From assembly GCF_023715105.1 (NCBI RefSeq), contig NZ_JAMBNO010000011.1, forward strand, positions 122,594 to 186,593: DNA of 64,000 bases, written 5' to 3'. Source of the stretch: Hydrogenophaga intermedia. GTDB lineage: Bacteria > Pseudomonadota > Gammaproteobacteria > Burkholderiales > Burkholderiaceae_C. Made by a program: the position numbers and the translations under genes. This document shows positions 50,846 through 60,229 of this stretch, piece after piece; position 1 is the first letter of the stretch, and each line of letters begins with the position of its first letter. The notes below the pieces were generated by a model, which was not told the origin of the DNA, searched no databases, and saw only the letters and a program-made list of their open reading frames with translations.

Positions 50846-51606
50846 CATGCCTGCGTACGTTGTGCGAGGCTGATGTACTCGCTCACCGGCACTTCTTCCG
50901 CGCGGCGTTGCAGGTCGAAGTTGCCCGCTGCATTGCGCGCTTCCAGCCACTTGCCCAGCGTGTGGCGCAGGATCTTTCGGCGCTGGCTGAAGGCGGTCTG
51001 CACCATAGCGCTGAAGTGCTTCAGATCGATCGCGGGTGGCTCGGCCAGCGGGACCATGCGCACCACCGCGCTGTCCACCTTCGGTGGCGGATCGAAGGCC
51101 TCGGGCGGCACGAACAGCACGTTCTCCATCGCGTAGCGCCACTGCAGCATCACCGACAGGCGCCCGTAATCGGCCGTGGCGGGCGCGGCCACCATGCGGT
51201 CGATCACTTCCTTCTGCAGCATGAAGTGCTGGTCCTTCACCACCGCCACATGGTCGAGCAGGTGAAAGAGGATCGGCGTGGAGATGTTGTACGGCAGGTT
51301 GCCCACCACGCGCAGCGCACCGGGTGCTGCACCGGGCAGCGCCGAAAAATCGACCGTGAGCACGTCAGCCTCGGTCACGTCGAGCTGGCCGTGCAGGCGC
51401 AAGCGTGCGGCGAGGTCACGGTCGAGTTCGATCACGCGCAGCCGCCCGAGCCGCTCCACCAGCGGCTGCGTCAACGCGGCCAGGCCCGGGCCGATCTCCA
51501 CCATGGCGTCGCCGGGGCGCGGATCGATCGCGCGAACAATGGCGTCAATGACGCCTGGGTCGGTGAGAAAGTGTTGCCCGAAGCGCTTGCGCGCAATGTG
51601 CTTCAC
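50845..51606 (-). CDS. rsmA: 16S rRNA (A1518/A1519) dimethyltransferase
   Basis: 253 aa. Dimethylates two adjacent adenines in the 3' end of 16S rRNA. Motifs FGQHFLTD at the start, the SAM-binding [11 protein letters not shown] and the catalytic NLPYNIS are complete. The start is a GTG at 51606 overlapping the surA stop (GTGA). In E. coli pdxA lies between surA and rsmA; it is absent here. Confidence 0.96.
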   Translation of the reverse strand: MKHIARKRFGQHFLTDPGVIDAIVRAIDPRPGDAMVEIGPGLAALTQPLVERLGRLRVIELDRDLAARLRLHGQLDVTEADVLTVDFSALPGAAPGALRVVGNLPYNISTPILFHLLDHVAVVKDQHFMLQKEVIDRMVAAPATADYGRLSVMLQWRYAMENVLFVPPEAFDPPPKVDSAVVRMVPLAEPPAIDLKHFSAMVQTAFSQRRKILRHTLGKWLEARNAAGNFDLQRRAEEVPVSEYISLAQRTQA

Positions 51607-52973
51607 GGCTGCGGTTCTTCGCGGATCTCGACGTAGGCGCGCGCGCGCACGTCGCGAGCCCACAGCGCCAACGCTTCTTCGAGTTTTTGCGCACGCACCA
51701 CGTTGCGGATGCGCTCGCGCCGCTCGTTCTCGGCCAGGGGCACGGTGCGGCGCTCATCGACGCGGATGAGATGTACACCGAACCGCGAAACGACGGGTTC
51801 GGAGAGTTCGCCCGGCTGCAGGCGGTTCATGGCCTGCTCGAACTCCGGCACGAACATGCCGGGGCTCGCCCAGCCCAGCACACCACCACCCGCAGCGGAC
51901 CCGTCCTGGCTGTGTTCGCGCGCCAGCGCCTCGAAGCTGGCCTGGCCACCGGCGATGCGCTGGCGGAACTCGCTCAAGCGCGCCTGCGCGGCCTGCTCGC
52001 TCAACTGGGGGCCGGGACGCAGCAGGATATGGCTCACACGCGTCTGCGTGACGTTCATGGCCGGCAGACCGCCGCCACCCCGCTTGTCGTTCACCCGCAG
52101 CACGTGAAATCCCGCCAGGCTGCGCACCGGGCCGGCGATCTCGCCGGGCGCCAGCGCGCGGGTGGAATTGACGAACAGATCGGGCAGGCGGGTGGCCGCT
52201 CGCCAGCCGAACTGGCCGCCATTGACCCGCTCGGGCGCATCGGAGAACTCGCGCGCGAGGGTGGCGAAATCCTCGCCGGCACGCGCACGCTCGGCCACCC
52301 GTTGCGCCCGCGCCTGGCGCTCGGCCACCAGGGCCTCGCTGGCGTTCTCCGGCACCGTCACCAGCACGTGGCTGAGGTTGAGCTCCAGGCTGCTGATGTC
52401 GTTGTTGGCCTGCTGCTCGCGAATGAAGTCGTCGATGTCAGCGTCGCTCACGCGCACGCGCGAATCGACCTCACGCTCGCGCACGCGCTGCAGCAGCAAC
52501 TGCTGGCGCAACTCGCTGCGAAAGCGGTTGACATCGATGCCCTCGGAGGCCAGACGCTGGCGGAACTGCTCGCGACTGAGCTGGTTCTGCGCGGCGATGT
52601 TCTGTTCGGCCTGATCGACTTCGCTATCGGTGACGCGCAAGCCGGACTCGGTGGCGAACTGCAGCTGGGCGCGTTCGTTGATGAGCTGCTCGAGCACCTG
52701 CCGCACGAGTTCCGCGCGTGGTGGCGCGTTGGTGATATTGCGCTGCGCAATGGTTTGCTCCACCTGGCGCAGGCGTTGACGCACGTCGTGGTTGGTGACC
52801 GGCTCGGAGTTGACCAGCGCGACGATGAAGTCCGCGGTGCGGTTGGGCGAGGCGGCCCCCGTGCCCGCCGGCAGGCTCAAGCCACCGGGCGAGCGCTGGG
52901 TCTGCGCAGCGACGGGTCCGACCGCCAGGGTGACCGCCAGGGCCAGGGTGGAGAGCAAGAGGCGTTCAGTCAT
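51603..52973 (-). CDS. surA: Periplasmic peptidyl-prolyl isomerase SurA
   Basis: 456 aa. Signal peptide ([20 protein letters not shown]), N-terminal chaperone core with [15 protein letters not shown], and two parvulin domains (each with an LLR-P and FGVHLIRV / FHVLRVND type core). Escorts outer membrane beta-barrel proteins, LptD among them, through the periplasm. ATG 52973 overlaps the lptD stop by 8 bp, so expression of both is coupled. Confidence 0.95.
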   Translation of the reverse strand: MTERLLLSTLALAVTLAVGPVAAQTQRSPGGLSLPAGTGAASPNRTADFIVALVNSEPVTNHDVRQRLRQVEQTIAQRNITNAPPRAELVRQVLEQLINERAQLQFATESGLRVTDSEVDQAEQNIAAQNQLSREQFRQRLASEGIDVNRFRSELRQQLLLQRVREREVDSRVRVSDADIDDFIREQQANNDISSLELNLSHVLVTVPENASEALVAERQARAQRVAERARAGEDFATLAREFSDAPERVNGGQFGWRAATRLPDLFVNSTRALAPGEIAGPVRSLAGFHVLRVNDKRGGGGLPAMNVTQTRVSHILLRPGPQLSEQAAQARLSEFRQRIAGGQASFEALAREHSQDGSAAGGGVLGWASPGMFVPEFEQAMNRLQPGELSEPVVSRFGVHLIRVDERRTVPLAENERRERIRNVVRAQKLEEALALWARDVRARAYVEIREEPQP

Positions 52974-55368
52974 GGCGTTGGAAGCGGCTCGGCGGGGTGA
53001 TTTCCTCGCGCAGATATTGGTAGCGCGGCACGTTGTCCTTGAGCGTCTGCAAGGGATTGGAGCCGATGCGCGAGAAGCCCGTGAATTCGAGCTGGAACAG
53101 GATGCGTTGGTTCGCCGACGACGCGCTGCGCTGCAGCCGCTCCAGCACGACACGCCCGATCCAGCAACCGGCATCGTACTCAAAGCCGGCCACCAGATCG
53201 ACGATCTTGCGATCGGGCACGCTGTAGTTGATGCGCCCGACGCTGTACCACTGTCCGGCGCCCAGCGCGCGGCCCGGCACCGGCTCGGGCGCATCACCGA
53301 ACAGCCCGCGCAGTGGCCACTGCCAGCCGACGTCGAATTGCTCGGAGCTGCCGCGCTGCAGGCGCCACGCGGCGCTGAGCACGCGGTAGGGTCCGGGTGT
53401 GTAGCGGGTGCTCAGGGTGGTGCGCACCGACTCGCCGCTGGCCGGGTTGTACTGGAAGTTGGTGTCGAACAGCCAGCGCGGGCTCCACTGCACGCGCGCG
53501 CCGATGAGCACGTCGCTGAAGCGCTCGGTGACGGGCGTGCCGCCCGGTTGGCCGGCCGCGTTGGGCAGGATCACGTCCTGATCGCGCAGCAGGTAGCGCT
53601 GCGCAATGCCCAGGCGCACGATCTCGGCGCCGGTCTTCGGGTCGAGCAGCCGCGAGCTCACACCCAGTGTGAGCGCGCGGGTGTCGGAGATCCGGTCGTT
53701 GCCGGTGAAGACGTTTTCGGAGTAGATCGTCGCGAGGTTGAAGTCGGTGGCGCCCGAGTCGTAGTTCGGCAGCAGGCTCTGATCGCGTGACGGTGTCCAG
53801 GTGAAGAAGGCGCGCGGCTCCAGCGTCTGGGTGAATGCACGGCCGAAATAGCTGGCCTCGCGCTCGAACACCAGGCCACTGTCCAAAGCCACCGTGGGCA
53901 AGGTACGCGTCGCCGTCGACAGGCCGTTGGCCAGGGGACCGTCGAAGCGGTACTGCGTGTGGTGCATCCGCGCGCGCGGCTCGACGAACCAGCCCGGCGC
54001 CTGCCAACGGTGGCCGATCTGCGCGATGGCCAGGGTGCGCTCGCCATTCGGCTGGCCTGTGAGCGTGGGATCGGACTCGAAGCGGGTGAACTCAGTGCGC
54101 AGTTGCAGCGTGGTTTCGCCCGAACGCCAGTTGTCCAGCAGGCTGCGCTGATAGGCCAACGACACGGACGGCACACGGTCGTAGGGCGGTGTGATCGGCG
54201 ACTCGATGTCCTGCAGCGTCTGCCAGGTGTACGCCCCCGCGACCAGCGACCACGGTCCCTGGCTCCAGGCCAGTTGGGCGTCGCTGGGCAACAGGCGCTG
54301 TGTGAGCGTGGCGTTGGCGCGCGGGAAATCGCGCCAGTAGTTGTCGTCGCTGACGCGGTTGAGGTTGAGGTCCAGCCCCGCGCTGCCGCCTGCGCCCAGC
54401 CGGTTGAAGGCCTCGGTGAGCCGCTGGTTGTGCACCAGGCTGTAACCCCAGCGATCGTCATCGCGCAGGCGGTCCGACGGCATGAACGAGCCGCGCAAGC
54501 GGCCGCTGTAGCTGGGCTGCAGATAGCGGAACTCGGCGCCCAGGTCGATCCCGCGCTTGGTCATCAGCGTCGGGAACAGCGTGAGGTCGTAGTTGGGCGC
54601 GAGGTTGAGGTAATAGGGCAGCGTGAGTTCGAAGCCGCTCAGGCTGTCCAGGTTGATGGCCGGTGGCAGCAGGCCCGACTTGCGCTCCTCGCTGAGCGGA
54701 AAGGTGAAGTACGGGGCGCCCAGGATGGGCACGCCCTTGAACTCCAGCACGCCGGCGGTGGCCGCGCCGGTCTGCTCGACGTTGTCGAACTCGATCTTGC
54801 GGGCGCGGATGAGCCAGTCGGGCATCCAGTCGGCACCGGGCACGCGCGGGCAGGTGCTGTAGCGCGCCTGATGGGCGGTGGCACGGTCTTCGCCCTCGAA
54901 ATCCAGGCGCTGCGCGTCGCCGCGGCCGTCGGTGCGCAGGATTTCGAACTGCGGGTTCTCGAAACGGCCAACGAAGGTGTCGACGTTGAGCCGCAACGAC
55001 GGGCCGCTGAAGCGGTCACCGTTGCGGTTGATGACCACGTTGCCTTCGGCGGTGGCCTCGCTGCTGCGCTCGTCGTAGCTCAAGCGGTCGGCGCGGATCA
55101 CCATGTCGTGGCGGCGCAGCTCGGCCTCGCCCTCGACCGTGGTGACAGAGCCGGTCTGCCCCTGGATGCGCTGGCCCGAGACGTGCGCCGAAGCCTCTTT
55201 TTGCGCCTGTGGTGTCAGGCTTTCCTGCAACCGCAGGCTGGGGCGCAGGACCAAGCCGTCACCCTGCGCGTGCACAGGTCCCGCGGCCAAGCCGCCGATC
55301 ACCGCGGCGGCCACGGGCGCCAGGGCGAGCCGGGGAGCGGTGCTGGGGAAGAACGAACGGCGTTTCAA
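52966..55368 (-). CDS. lptD: LPS-assembly protein LptD
   Basis: About 800 aa outer membrane beta-barrel. Signal peptide ends VHAQ; the N-terminal OstA/LptA-like jelly roll contains GQTGSVTTVEGEAELRRHDMVIRADRLSYDE, and the barrel C-terminus has paired aromatic strands. It inserts lipopolysaccharide into the outer leaflet with LptE. No ATG or GTG suits the N-terminus; the TTG at 55368 gives a proper signal peptide. Cys residues occur at TCPRVPG and GCWIG, which may form the inter-domain disulphide. Divergent from amgK. Confidence 0.93.
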   Translation of the reverse strand: MKRRSFFPSTAPRLALAPVAAAVIGGLAAGPVHAQGDGLVLRPSLRLQESLTPQAQKEASAHVSGQRIQGQTGSVTTVEGEAELRRHDMVIRADRLSYDERSSEATAEGNVVINRNGDRFSGPSLRLNVDTFVGRFENPQFEILRTDGRGDAQRLDFEGEDRATAHQARYSTCPRVPGADWMPDWLIRARKIEFDNVEQTGAATAGVLEFKGVPILGAPYFTFPLSEERKSGLLPPAINLDSLSGFELTLPYYLNLAPNYDLTLFPTLMTKRGIDLGAEFRYLQPSYSGRLRGSFMPSDRLRDDDRWGYSLVHNQRLTEAFNRLGAGGSAGLDLNLNRVSDDNYWRDFPRANATLTQRLLPSDAQLAWSQGPWSLVAGAYTWQTLQDIESPITPPYDRVPSVSLAYQRSLLDNWRSGETTLQLRTEFTRFESDPTLTGQPNGERTLAIAQIGHRWQAPGWFVEPRARMHHTQYRFDGPLANGLSTATRTLPTVALDSGLVFEREASYFGRAFTQTLEPRAFFTWTPSRDQSLLPNYDSGATDFNLATIYSENVFTGNDRISDTRALTLGVSSRLLDPKTGAEIVRLGIAQRYLLRDQDVILPNAAGQPGGTPVTERFSDVLIGARVQWSPRWLFDTNFQYNPASGESVRTTLSTRYTPGPYRVLSAAWRLQRGSSEQFDVGWQWPLRGLFGDAPEPVPGRALGAGQWYSVGRINYSVPDRKIVDLVAGFEYDAGCWIGRVVLERLQRSASSANQRILFQLEFTGFSRIGSNPLQTLKDNVPRYQYLREEITPPSRFQRHD

Positions 55369-55419
55369 GGTCGGGCCCGGCGGCGTGCGGGCCGCGCACT
55401 TCGGCGAGAGAGGCGTTTG

Positions 55420-55425
55420 TAGAAT
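55420..55425 (+). promoter_or_regulatory. -10 element of amgK
   Basis: TAGAAT stands 67 bp before the amgK ATG and 52 bp before lptD, in the shared divergent gap. Confidence 0.4.
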
Positions 55426-55492
55426 GCGCCGGATTATTCCACGGGCCCCTGGCGCCACAACCGGTGGCGCGCCCACACGCCCATCCCCGACC

Positions 55493-56584
55493 ATGACCCC
55501 GTCACCGACGACCGTCGCGTGGGCCGACCCGCAGCGCGAGGCGGCCTTCCATGCCTGGCTGGTACCCCTGGCCGCGCAACACGGGCTGCTGCCCGCGACC
55601 CTGCGCCCGGCCTCGGCCGACGCAAGCTTTCGCCGCTACCTGCGGCTCGACAGTGCCGAGGGCGGCAGCGCCATCGTCATGGACGCGCCGCCCGACAAGG
55701 AAAACAGCGAACCCTTCGTGCGCATCGCGGGCCTGATGCGCGAAGCCGGCCTGCGGGTGCCTCAGGTGCTGGCCTGGGACGCACCGCTGGGCTTCCTGCT
55801 GCTCGACGACCTCGGCACGAAGACCATGCTCGACGTCATCGACGCGGCCAACCCGGCGGCCAACGAGGGCCTGTACCGCGACGCACTCGCCGCACTGCTG
55901 CCCTGGCAGCAGGCCAGCCGCCCCGGTGTGCTGCCACCCTATGACGAGGCCGTGCTGCGCCGCGAACTGCAGCTCTTCCCCGACTGGTACCTGGTGCAGC
56001 ACAAGGGCGTGGCGCTCAACGACACGCAGCAACAAACCCTGCAGAAGACGTTCGATCTCATCGTGCAGCGCGTGCTCGCGATGCCCACCGTCTACGTGCA
56101 CCGCGACTTCATGCCGCGCAACCTCATGGTGCTGCATGAACGCGGCGACACACCGGCCACAAAACTCGGCGTGCTCGATTTCCAGGACGCCTTGCACGGA
56201 CCGATCACCTACGACATCGCCAGCCTGATGCGCGACGCCTTCCTGACGTGGGAGGAAGATTTCGTCATCGATATCACCGTGCGTTACTGGGAGCAGGCGC
56301 GCAAGCTCGGGCTGATGGACTTCGAGGACTGGCACAGCGACTTCGGCGCCTTCTACCGTGCGGTGGAATGGATGGGCCTGCAACGCCACCTCAAGGTGGC
56401 CGGCATCTTCGCGCGCCTTACCCTGCGCGATGGCAAGCCGAAGTACCTGGCCGACGCACCGCGCTTCATCGCCTACATCCGCGCCACCGCCCACCGCTAT
56501 CGCGAGCTGGCGCCGCTGCTGCGGCTGATCGATGAGGTGGAGGGCCTGCAGGCCGCCAGCGGCTGGGCTTTCGGCCGCACGTGA
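55493..56584 (+). CDS. amgK: Anomeric MurNAc/GlcNAc kinase, AmgK-like aminoglycoside phosphotransferase fold
   Basis: 363 aa. The kinase fold is shown by DASFRRYLRL, catalytic HRDFMPRNLMV and metal-binding LDFQDAL. AmgK phosphorylates C1 of MurNAc and GlcNAc for a bypass route of cell-wall recycling that evades fosfomycin. Position beside lptD matches Pseudomonas, but murU lies elsewhere in this window (43590-44315). It is followed 4 bp later by rsmE. Confidence 0.87.
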   Translation: MTPSPTTVAWADPQREAAFHAWLVPLAAQHGLLPATLRPASADASFRRYLRLDSAEGGSAIVMDAPPDKENSEPFVRIAGLMREAGLRVPQVLAWDAPLGFLLLDDLGTKTMLDVIDAANPAANEGLYRDALAALLPWQQASRPGVLPPYDEAVLRRELQLFPDWYLVQHKGVALNDTQQQTLQKTFDLIVQRVLAMPTVYVHRDFMPRNLMVLHERGDTPATKLGVLDFQDALHGPITYDIASLMRDAFLTWEEDFVIDITVRYWEQARKLGLMDFEDWHSDFGAFYRAVEWMGLQRHLKVAGIFARLTLRDGKPKYLADAPRFIAYIRATAHRYRELAPLLRLIDEVEGLQAASGWAFGRT

Positions 56585-56588
56585 CGCC

Positions 56589-57293
56589 ATGCCGCGCTTC
56601 TTCTGTGACGCCACGCTGAGCCCCGGGGCCGAGCTCGCGCTGCCACCCGGCGCAGCCCGCCATGTGCAGGTGCTGCGCCTGCAGCCGGGCGAGGGCATCA
56701 CGCTGTTCAACGGCCAGGGCGGCCAATGGCAGGCCGCCGTGCTGCGCATGGGCCGCAGCGACGTGGTGGTGCGCGTGACGGCGCACGACGCCGTGGAACG
56801 CGAGGCTGCGCGCGCCGTCACGCTGGCCATCGGCATGCCGGCCAACGAGCGCATGGACTGGCTGGTGGAGAAGGCCACCGAGCTGGGCGTGACGCGCATC
56901 GTGCCGCTGCACACGCAGCACGGTGTGCTGCGCCTGGCGGGTGAGCGCGCGCAGAAGAAGCAGGCCCACTGGCGGGCGGTTGCGCAAGCCGCTTGCGAGC
57001 AGTGCGGACGCAACCGCTTGCCCGCGGTCGAGCCGGTGCAAGACCTCGCCGCCTTCCTGCCGCAGGCCGTTGGCGGGCGCGCTGTGCTTTCGCTGGCCGA
57101 AGGCAGCGTGCCCGCGCGCGAGGCCTTTGCCGGTGGCGCGCCGATCACGGTGCTCATCGGTCCCGAAGGCGGTCTCTCGGCCGGCGAAGACGCCCAGGCC
57201 CGTGCGGTGGGCTTCGCGCCAGTCACCCTGGGTGCACGCGTCCTGAGGGCCGAGACCGCGGCGCTGGCCGCGCTCACGCTCGCCATCGGCTGA
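56589..57293 (+). CDS. rsmE: 16S rRNA (U1498-N3) methyltransferase
   Basis: 234 aa SPOUT-fold methyltransferase. The N-terminal PUA-like part begins MPRFFCDATLSPG, the conserved ERMDWLVEKATELGVTRI is present, and the C-terminal trefoil knot is formed by IGPEGGLSAGE and LGARVLRAETAALAAL. Second gene of the amgK operon. Confidence 0.95.
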   Translation: MPRFFCDATLSPGAELALPPGAARHVQVLRLQPGEGITLFNGQGGQWQAAVLRMGRSDVVVRVTAHDAVEREAARAVTLAIGMPANERMDWLVEKATELGVTRIVPLHTQHGVLRLAGERAQKKQAHWRAVAQAACEQCGRNRLPAVEPVQDLAAFLPQAVGGRAVLSLAEGSVPAREAFAGGAPITVLIGPEGGLSAGEDAQARAVGFAPVTLGARVLRAETAALAALTLAIG

Positions 57294-57360
57294 GCCGCGG
57301 CGACCAGCAGCGACACAGTGGCGCGGCGCGTGCACAGCGCGCCTGTATAAACGGGAGCTT

Positions 57361-58536
57361 ATGAACAAGAACCTCTGGTTGCTGGCCGCTGCCCAAGGCC
57401 TCTTCATGACCAACAACGTGGTCTTCATCACCATCAACGGGCTGGTGGGGCTGTCGCTGGCGCCGCTGGGCTGGATGGCCACGTTGCCGGTGATGGGCTA
57501 CGTGGTGGGCGGGGCGTTGAGCACGCCGCTGGTGGCGCGCGCGCAGCAGCGCCTGGGGCGCAAGGCTTCGTTCCAGCTCGGGCTGGCGGTGGCGCTGTTG
57601 TCGGCGCTGCTGTGCGCCGCCGCGGTGGCGCTGGGCAACTTCTGGTGGCTGGTGGCGGGCACGGTGATCGCGGGCTACTACAGCGCCAACGGCCAGCTCT
57701 ACCGCTTCGCAGCGGCCGAACTCTCGGCACCGGCGTTTCGCGAGAAGGCGGTCTCGCTGGTGCTGGCGGGCGGGTTGTTCGGCGCGGTGCTGGGCCCCAA
57801 CCTCGCGGTACACACGCGCGGCCTCACCGCCACGCCGTTCGCGGGTGCCTACCTTGCGCTGGCGGTGGTGGCCCTCGCATCGATGGCGGTGATGGCCTTC
57901 CTGCGTTTTCCGCCGGTGCCGGCACGCGCTGCGGGCGCATCACCGGGACGCCCGCTGTCGGTCATCGCGCGCCAGCCGGTATTCATCGTGGCGGCCGTGG
58001 GCGCCGCCCTGGGTTACGGCGTGATGAACCTGCTGATGGCCGCCACCCCACTGGCCATGCAGGTCTGCGGCCTGCCCTTCGAAGACGTCGCGCTGGTGCT
58101 CGAGTGGCACGTGATCGGCATGTTCGCGCCCGGCTTCTTCACGGGCCACCTCATCAAGCGCTTCGGCGTGCTGCCCATCATGGGCACGGGTGTGGTGCTC
58201 AACCTGGCGTGCATCGCCATTGCGCTCTCGGGCGTGGACCTGCACCAGTTCCTGATCGCGCTCTTCTTGCTCGGCGTGGGCTGGAACTTCCTCTTCACCG
58301 GCAGCACGACGCTGGCGCTGCACGCGTGGCGGCCCGAGGAGAAGGACCGCGCGCAGGCCGCCATCAACTTCGGTGTGTTTGCCACCATGGCCGTCACCTC
58401 CTTCGCCTCTGGCGCCCTGGTCACCACACAGGGCTGGGCCTGGCTCAACATCGGCTCGCTGTTCCCGGTGGCCTTGCTGGGGGCGGCCCTGCTATGGCTT
58501 GCCCGGCGCCAGCGCGGCGCCCAGAATGCCGCCTGA
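57361..58536 (+). CDS. MFS transporter
   Basis: 391 aa, about twelve membrane segments, no large extra domain. The family motif between helices 2 and 3 is RAQQRLGRKAS, which fits a drug/organic-ion-type major facilitator. TATAAA ends 9 bp before the ATG with a GGGAG site between, so the transcript leader should be very short. Substrate unknown. Confidence 0.82.
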   Translation: MNKNLWLLAAAQGLFMTNNVVFITINGLVGLSLAPLGWMATLPVMGYVVGGALSTPLVARAQQRLGRKASFQLGLAVALLSALLCAAAVALGNFWWLVAGTVIAGYYSANGQLYRFAAAELSAPAFREKAVSLVLAGGLFGAVLGPNLAVHTRGLTATPFAGAYLALAVVALASMAVMAFLRFPPVPARAAGASPGRPLSVIARQPVFIVAAVGAALGYGVMNLLMAATPLAMQVCGLPFEDVALVLEWHVIGMFAPGFFTGHLIKRFGVLPIMGTGVVLNLACIAIALSGVDLHQFLIALFLLGVGWNFLFTGSTTLALHAWRPEEKDRAQAAINFGVFATMAVTSFASGALVTTQGWAWLNIGSLFPVALLGAALLWLARRQRGAQNAA

Positions 58537-58572
58537 TGCCTGCCACTGTGGCGCGCACACCGGGAGAACACC

Positions 58573-59055
58573 ATGGGATTGCTTGATGACTTGCTGGGGT
58601 CCGCTGCCGCGGGCGGTCAGGGTGGCGCGGGGGGCATCGACCTGCCGCAGCTGATGGCGCTGGTCCAGCAACTGCTGCAGCAGTCGGGTGGGTTGGAAGG
58701 CCTGCTCGCGAAGCTGCAGGCCGGCGGCCTGGGTGAGGCCGCGCAATCGTGGGTGGGCATGGGCGCGAACCAACCCGTCTCACCCGATGCGCTGGGCAGC
58801 GCGCTCGGGCCCGATCTCATGGGCGTCCTCGGCGGCCTGCTGGGCGGCAACGGCCAGCAGGCGTCGTCGGTGCTGGCGCAGGTGCTGCCGGGCCTGGTGG
58901 ACCAGCTCACGCCGCAAGGCCGCGTGCCCGAAGCGGGCGCGGGCGGCATCGACCCGATGTCGGCGCTGGGCAGCCTGATGGGTGGACCCTCGGCCGCGGA
59001 CAACGCCGGTGGGCCCGACCTCGGCAGCCTGCTCGGCGGCCTGCTGCGCCGCTAG
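58573..59055 (+). CDS. YidB family (DUF937) protein
   Basis: 160 aa, rich in Gly, Leu, Gln and Ala. GLLDDLLGSAA at the start, VSPDALGSALGPDLM in the middle and LGSLLGGLL repeats at the end match the YidB/DUF937 family; function unknown. It starts 36 bp after the MFS stop, in the same direction. The last normal-looking chromosomal gene before the repeat-bounded island. Confidence 0.82.
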   Translation: MGLLDDLLGSAAAGGQGGAGGIDLPQLMALVQQLLQQSGGLEGLLAKLQAGGLGEAAQSWVGMGANQPVSPDALGSALGPDLMGVLGGLLGGNGQQASSVLAQVLPGLVDQLTPQGRVPEAGAGGIDPMSALGSLMGGPSAADNAGGPDLGSLLGGLLRR

Positions 59056-59132
59056 GCAAGGCCCGAACAACACCCGTCGTGGTGTGTGCTGACGCACGAG
59101 CTTTCAGAAGGTGGCAACTGGGTCGCGATTTT

Positions 59133-59185
59133 GGTCGTTCGGGGGCCGATTCGCGCCCCGCAGCAGGCTTGTTGGGCCGCTGCGC
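59133..59185 (+). repeat. 53-bp direct repeat, copy A
   Basis: Matches 60774-60826 at 46 of 53 positions without gaps. It borders IS5 remnant A and forms the left edge of the island. Confidence 0.85.
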
Positions 59186-59465
59186 ACGTACTCATCCCCG
59201 AGCAGCCCGCAAAAGCGTTCGCCGCTCCAGCAGCGGGCGGACGCGCGGGATGGTGTCTCAACGGGCAGGTGGTCCGAGCCCATGGCCAGCCCGGCAAACT
59301 CGCGAAACAGTGCTGTGTCGTACAGCGCCTCTTCCATCGCCGGGTCCGACAGCTTGAACCACTGCTGCAGGAAGTGGAGGCGCAGCATGGTTTCAACCGC
59401 AAACGGTGGGCGCCCACCCTTCGGCACCGGGTGCTGGCTGGCCCGAGGTTGTCCCGGCCTTTCCT
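59186..59465 (-). mobile_element. IS5-family transposase remnant A
   Basis: Translated on the minus strand, GRPPFAVETMLRLHFLQQW and DPAMEEALYDTALFREFAGL belong to the DUF772 N-terminal domain of IS5 transposases. The first roughly 60 codons are missing, the frame breaks after about 70 residues, and there is no catalytic DDE part. At its upstream end (59440-59465) is a degenerate terminal-repeat-like sequence shared with remnant B (22 of 26 positions). Inactive. Confidence 0.85.
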
Positions 59466-59506
59466 GACTTCGTCGGCCGATTTTCAGAGTCTCCGCCGCC
59501 ATCGCT

Positions 59507-60208
59507 TCACAGCTCTTGCGGGTTCGGGTTGGTGTCGCCGGTCAGCTTCGCCTCCCAGCGGACGTTGTCCGTCGCGCCGCTCGGGTCCTTGCAGTTCACC
59601 GCCTGAAACCCGCAGGCTTGCATCAGCTTTACGACCGCAGGGTTGCGGGCTCCGCCTTTGGTCGTTGCCACCATGACCTGCATGCCTTTGCTGCGTGCAA
59701 ACTCCTTCGCGCAGAGGACGAGTTCTTTGCCCACGCCGTGACCTCGCGCATGCGAATCGACCACGATGCCCAGATCGCACAGATGGTCTGAAATAAACCC
59801 GACTTCGGCCACGCCGATCAGCTGGTCCCCGTCGAAAGACAGCATCTGGTTCGCCGAATTGACATTGGCCGTCATCGCTTCATCGAACCCGGTTTCAGCC
59901 TTCGGTCCGTGGAACCGCTGTTCGAAATCAGCATTTCCGAGTTGGTCATAGAAGGAAACGATCTGGCGAACGTTGTCCGGGGATCCGGTCTCGATGCGCA
60001 ACGCGGTCGGGCGCGGCGACAACATCCGGCTTGTCTCCCCAGCCTTGATGCCCGGGGCGAAACGCGGCTTGGCGTCATCGGAGAAGAATCTTTGGTTTTT
60101 GATTCGGGCGTGGAGTTCGCCCTGTGCAGACGAGCGGGTCAGATTGTTGAATTTGGAGGTGGATGTGGGGGTCGCGACGAGAAAGCGAGCGCTGCTGATG
60201 CTGATCAT
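59507..60208 (-). CDS. GNAT acetyltransferase with N-terminal secretion-signal-like extension, candidate type III effector
   Basis: 233 aa. A GNAT fold runs from about residue 68 to 215, with the acetyl-CoA-binding RGHGVG (R-x-x-G-x-G) at 155-160 and LGIVVDSHARGHGVGKEL as motif A. Ahead of it are about 65 residues foreign to the family: the first 25 hold nine Ser/Thr, there is no Asp or Glu before residue 31, and a basic linker follows. That composition is characteristic of type III secretion signals plus chaperone-binding region. The upstream neighbour, ending 21 bp before, resembles a class I type III chaperone. Alternative: an ordinary acetyltransferase with a disordered tail. Base composition is less GC-rich than flanking genes. 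Confidence 0.65.
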   Translation of the reverse strand: MISISSARFLVATPTSTSKFNNLTRSSAQGELHARIKNQRFFSDDAKPRFAPGIKAGETSRMLSPRPTALRIETGSPDNVRQIVSFYDQLGNADFEQRFHGPKAETGFDEAMTANVNSANQMLSFDGDQLIGVAEVGFISDHLCDLGIVVDSHARGHGVGKELVLCAKEFARSKGMQVMVATTKGGARNPAVVKLMQACGFQAVNCKDPSGATDNVRWEAKLTGDTNPNPQEL

Positions 60209-60229
60209 GGGGCATATCTCCGTGAAGGG

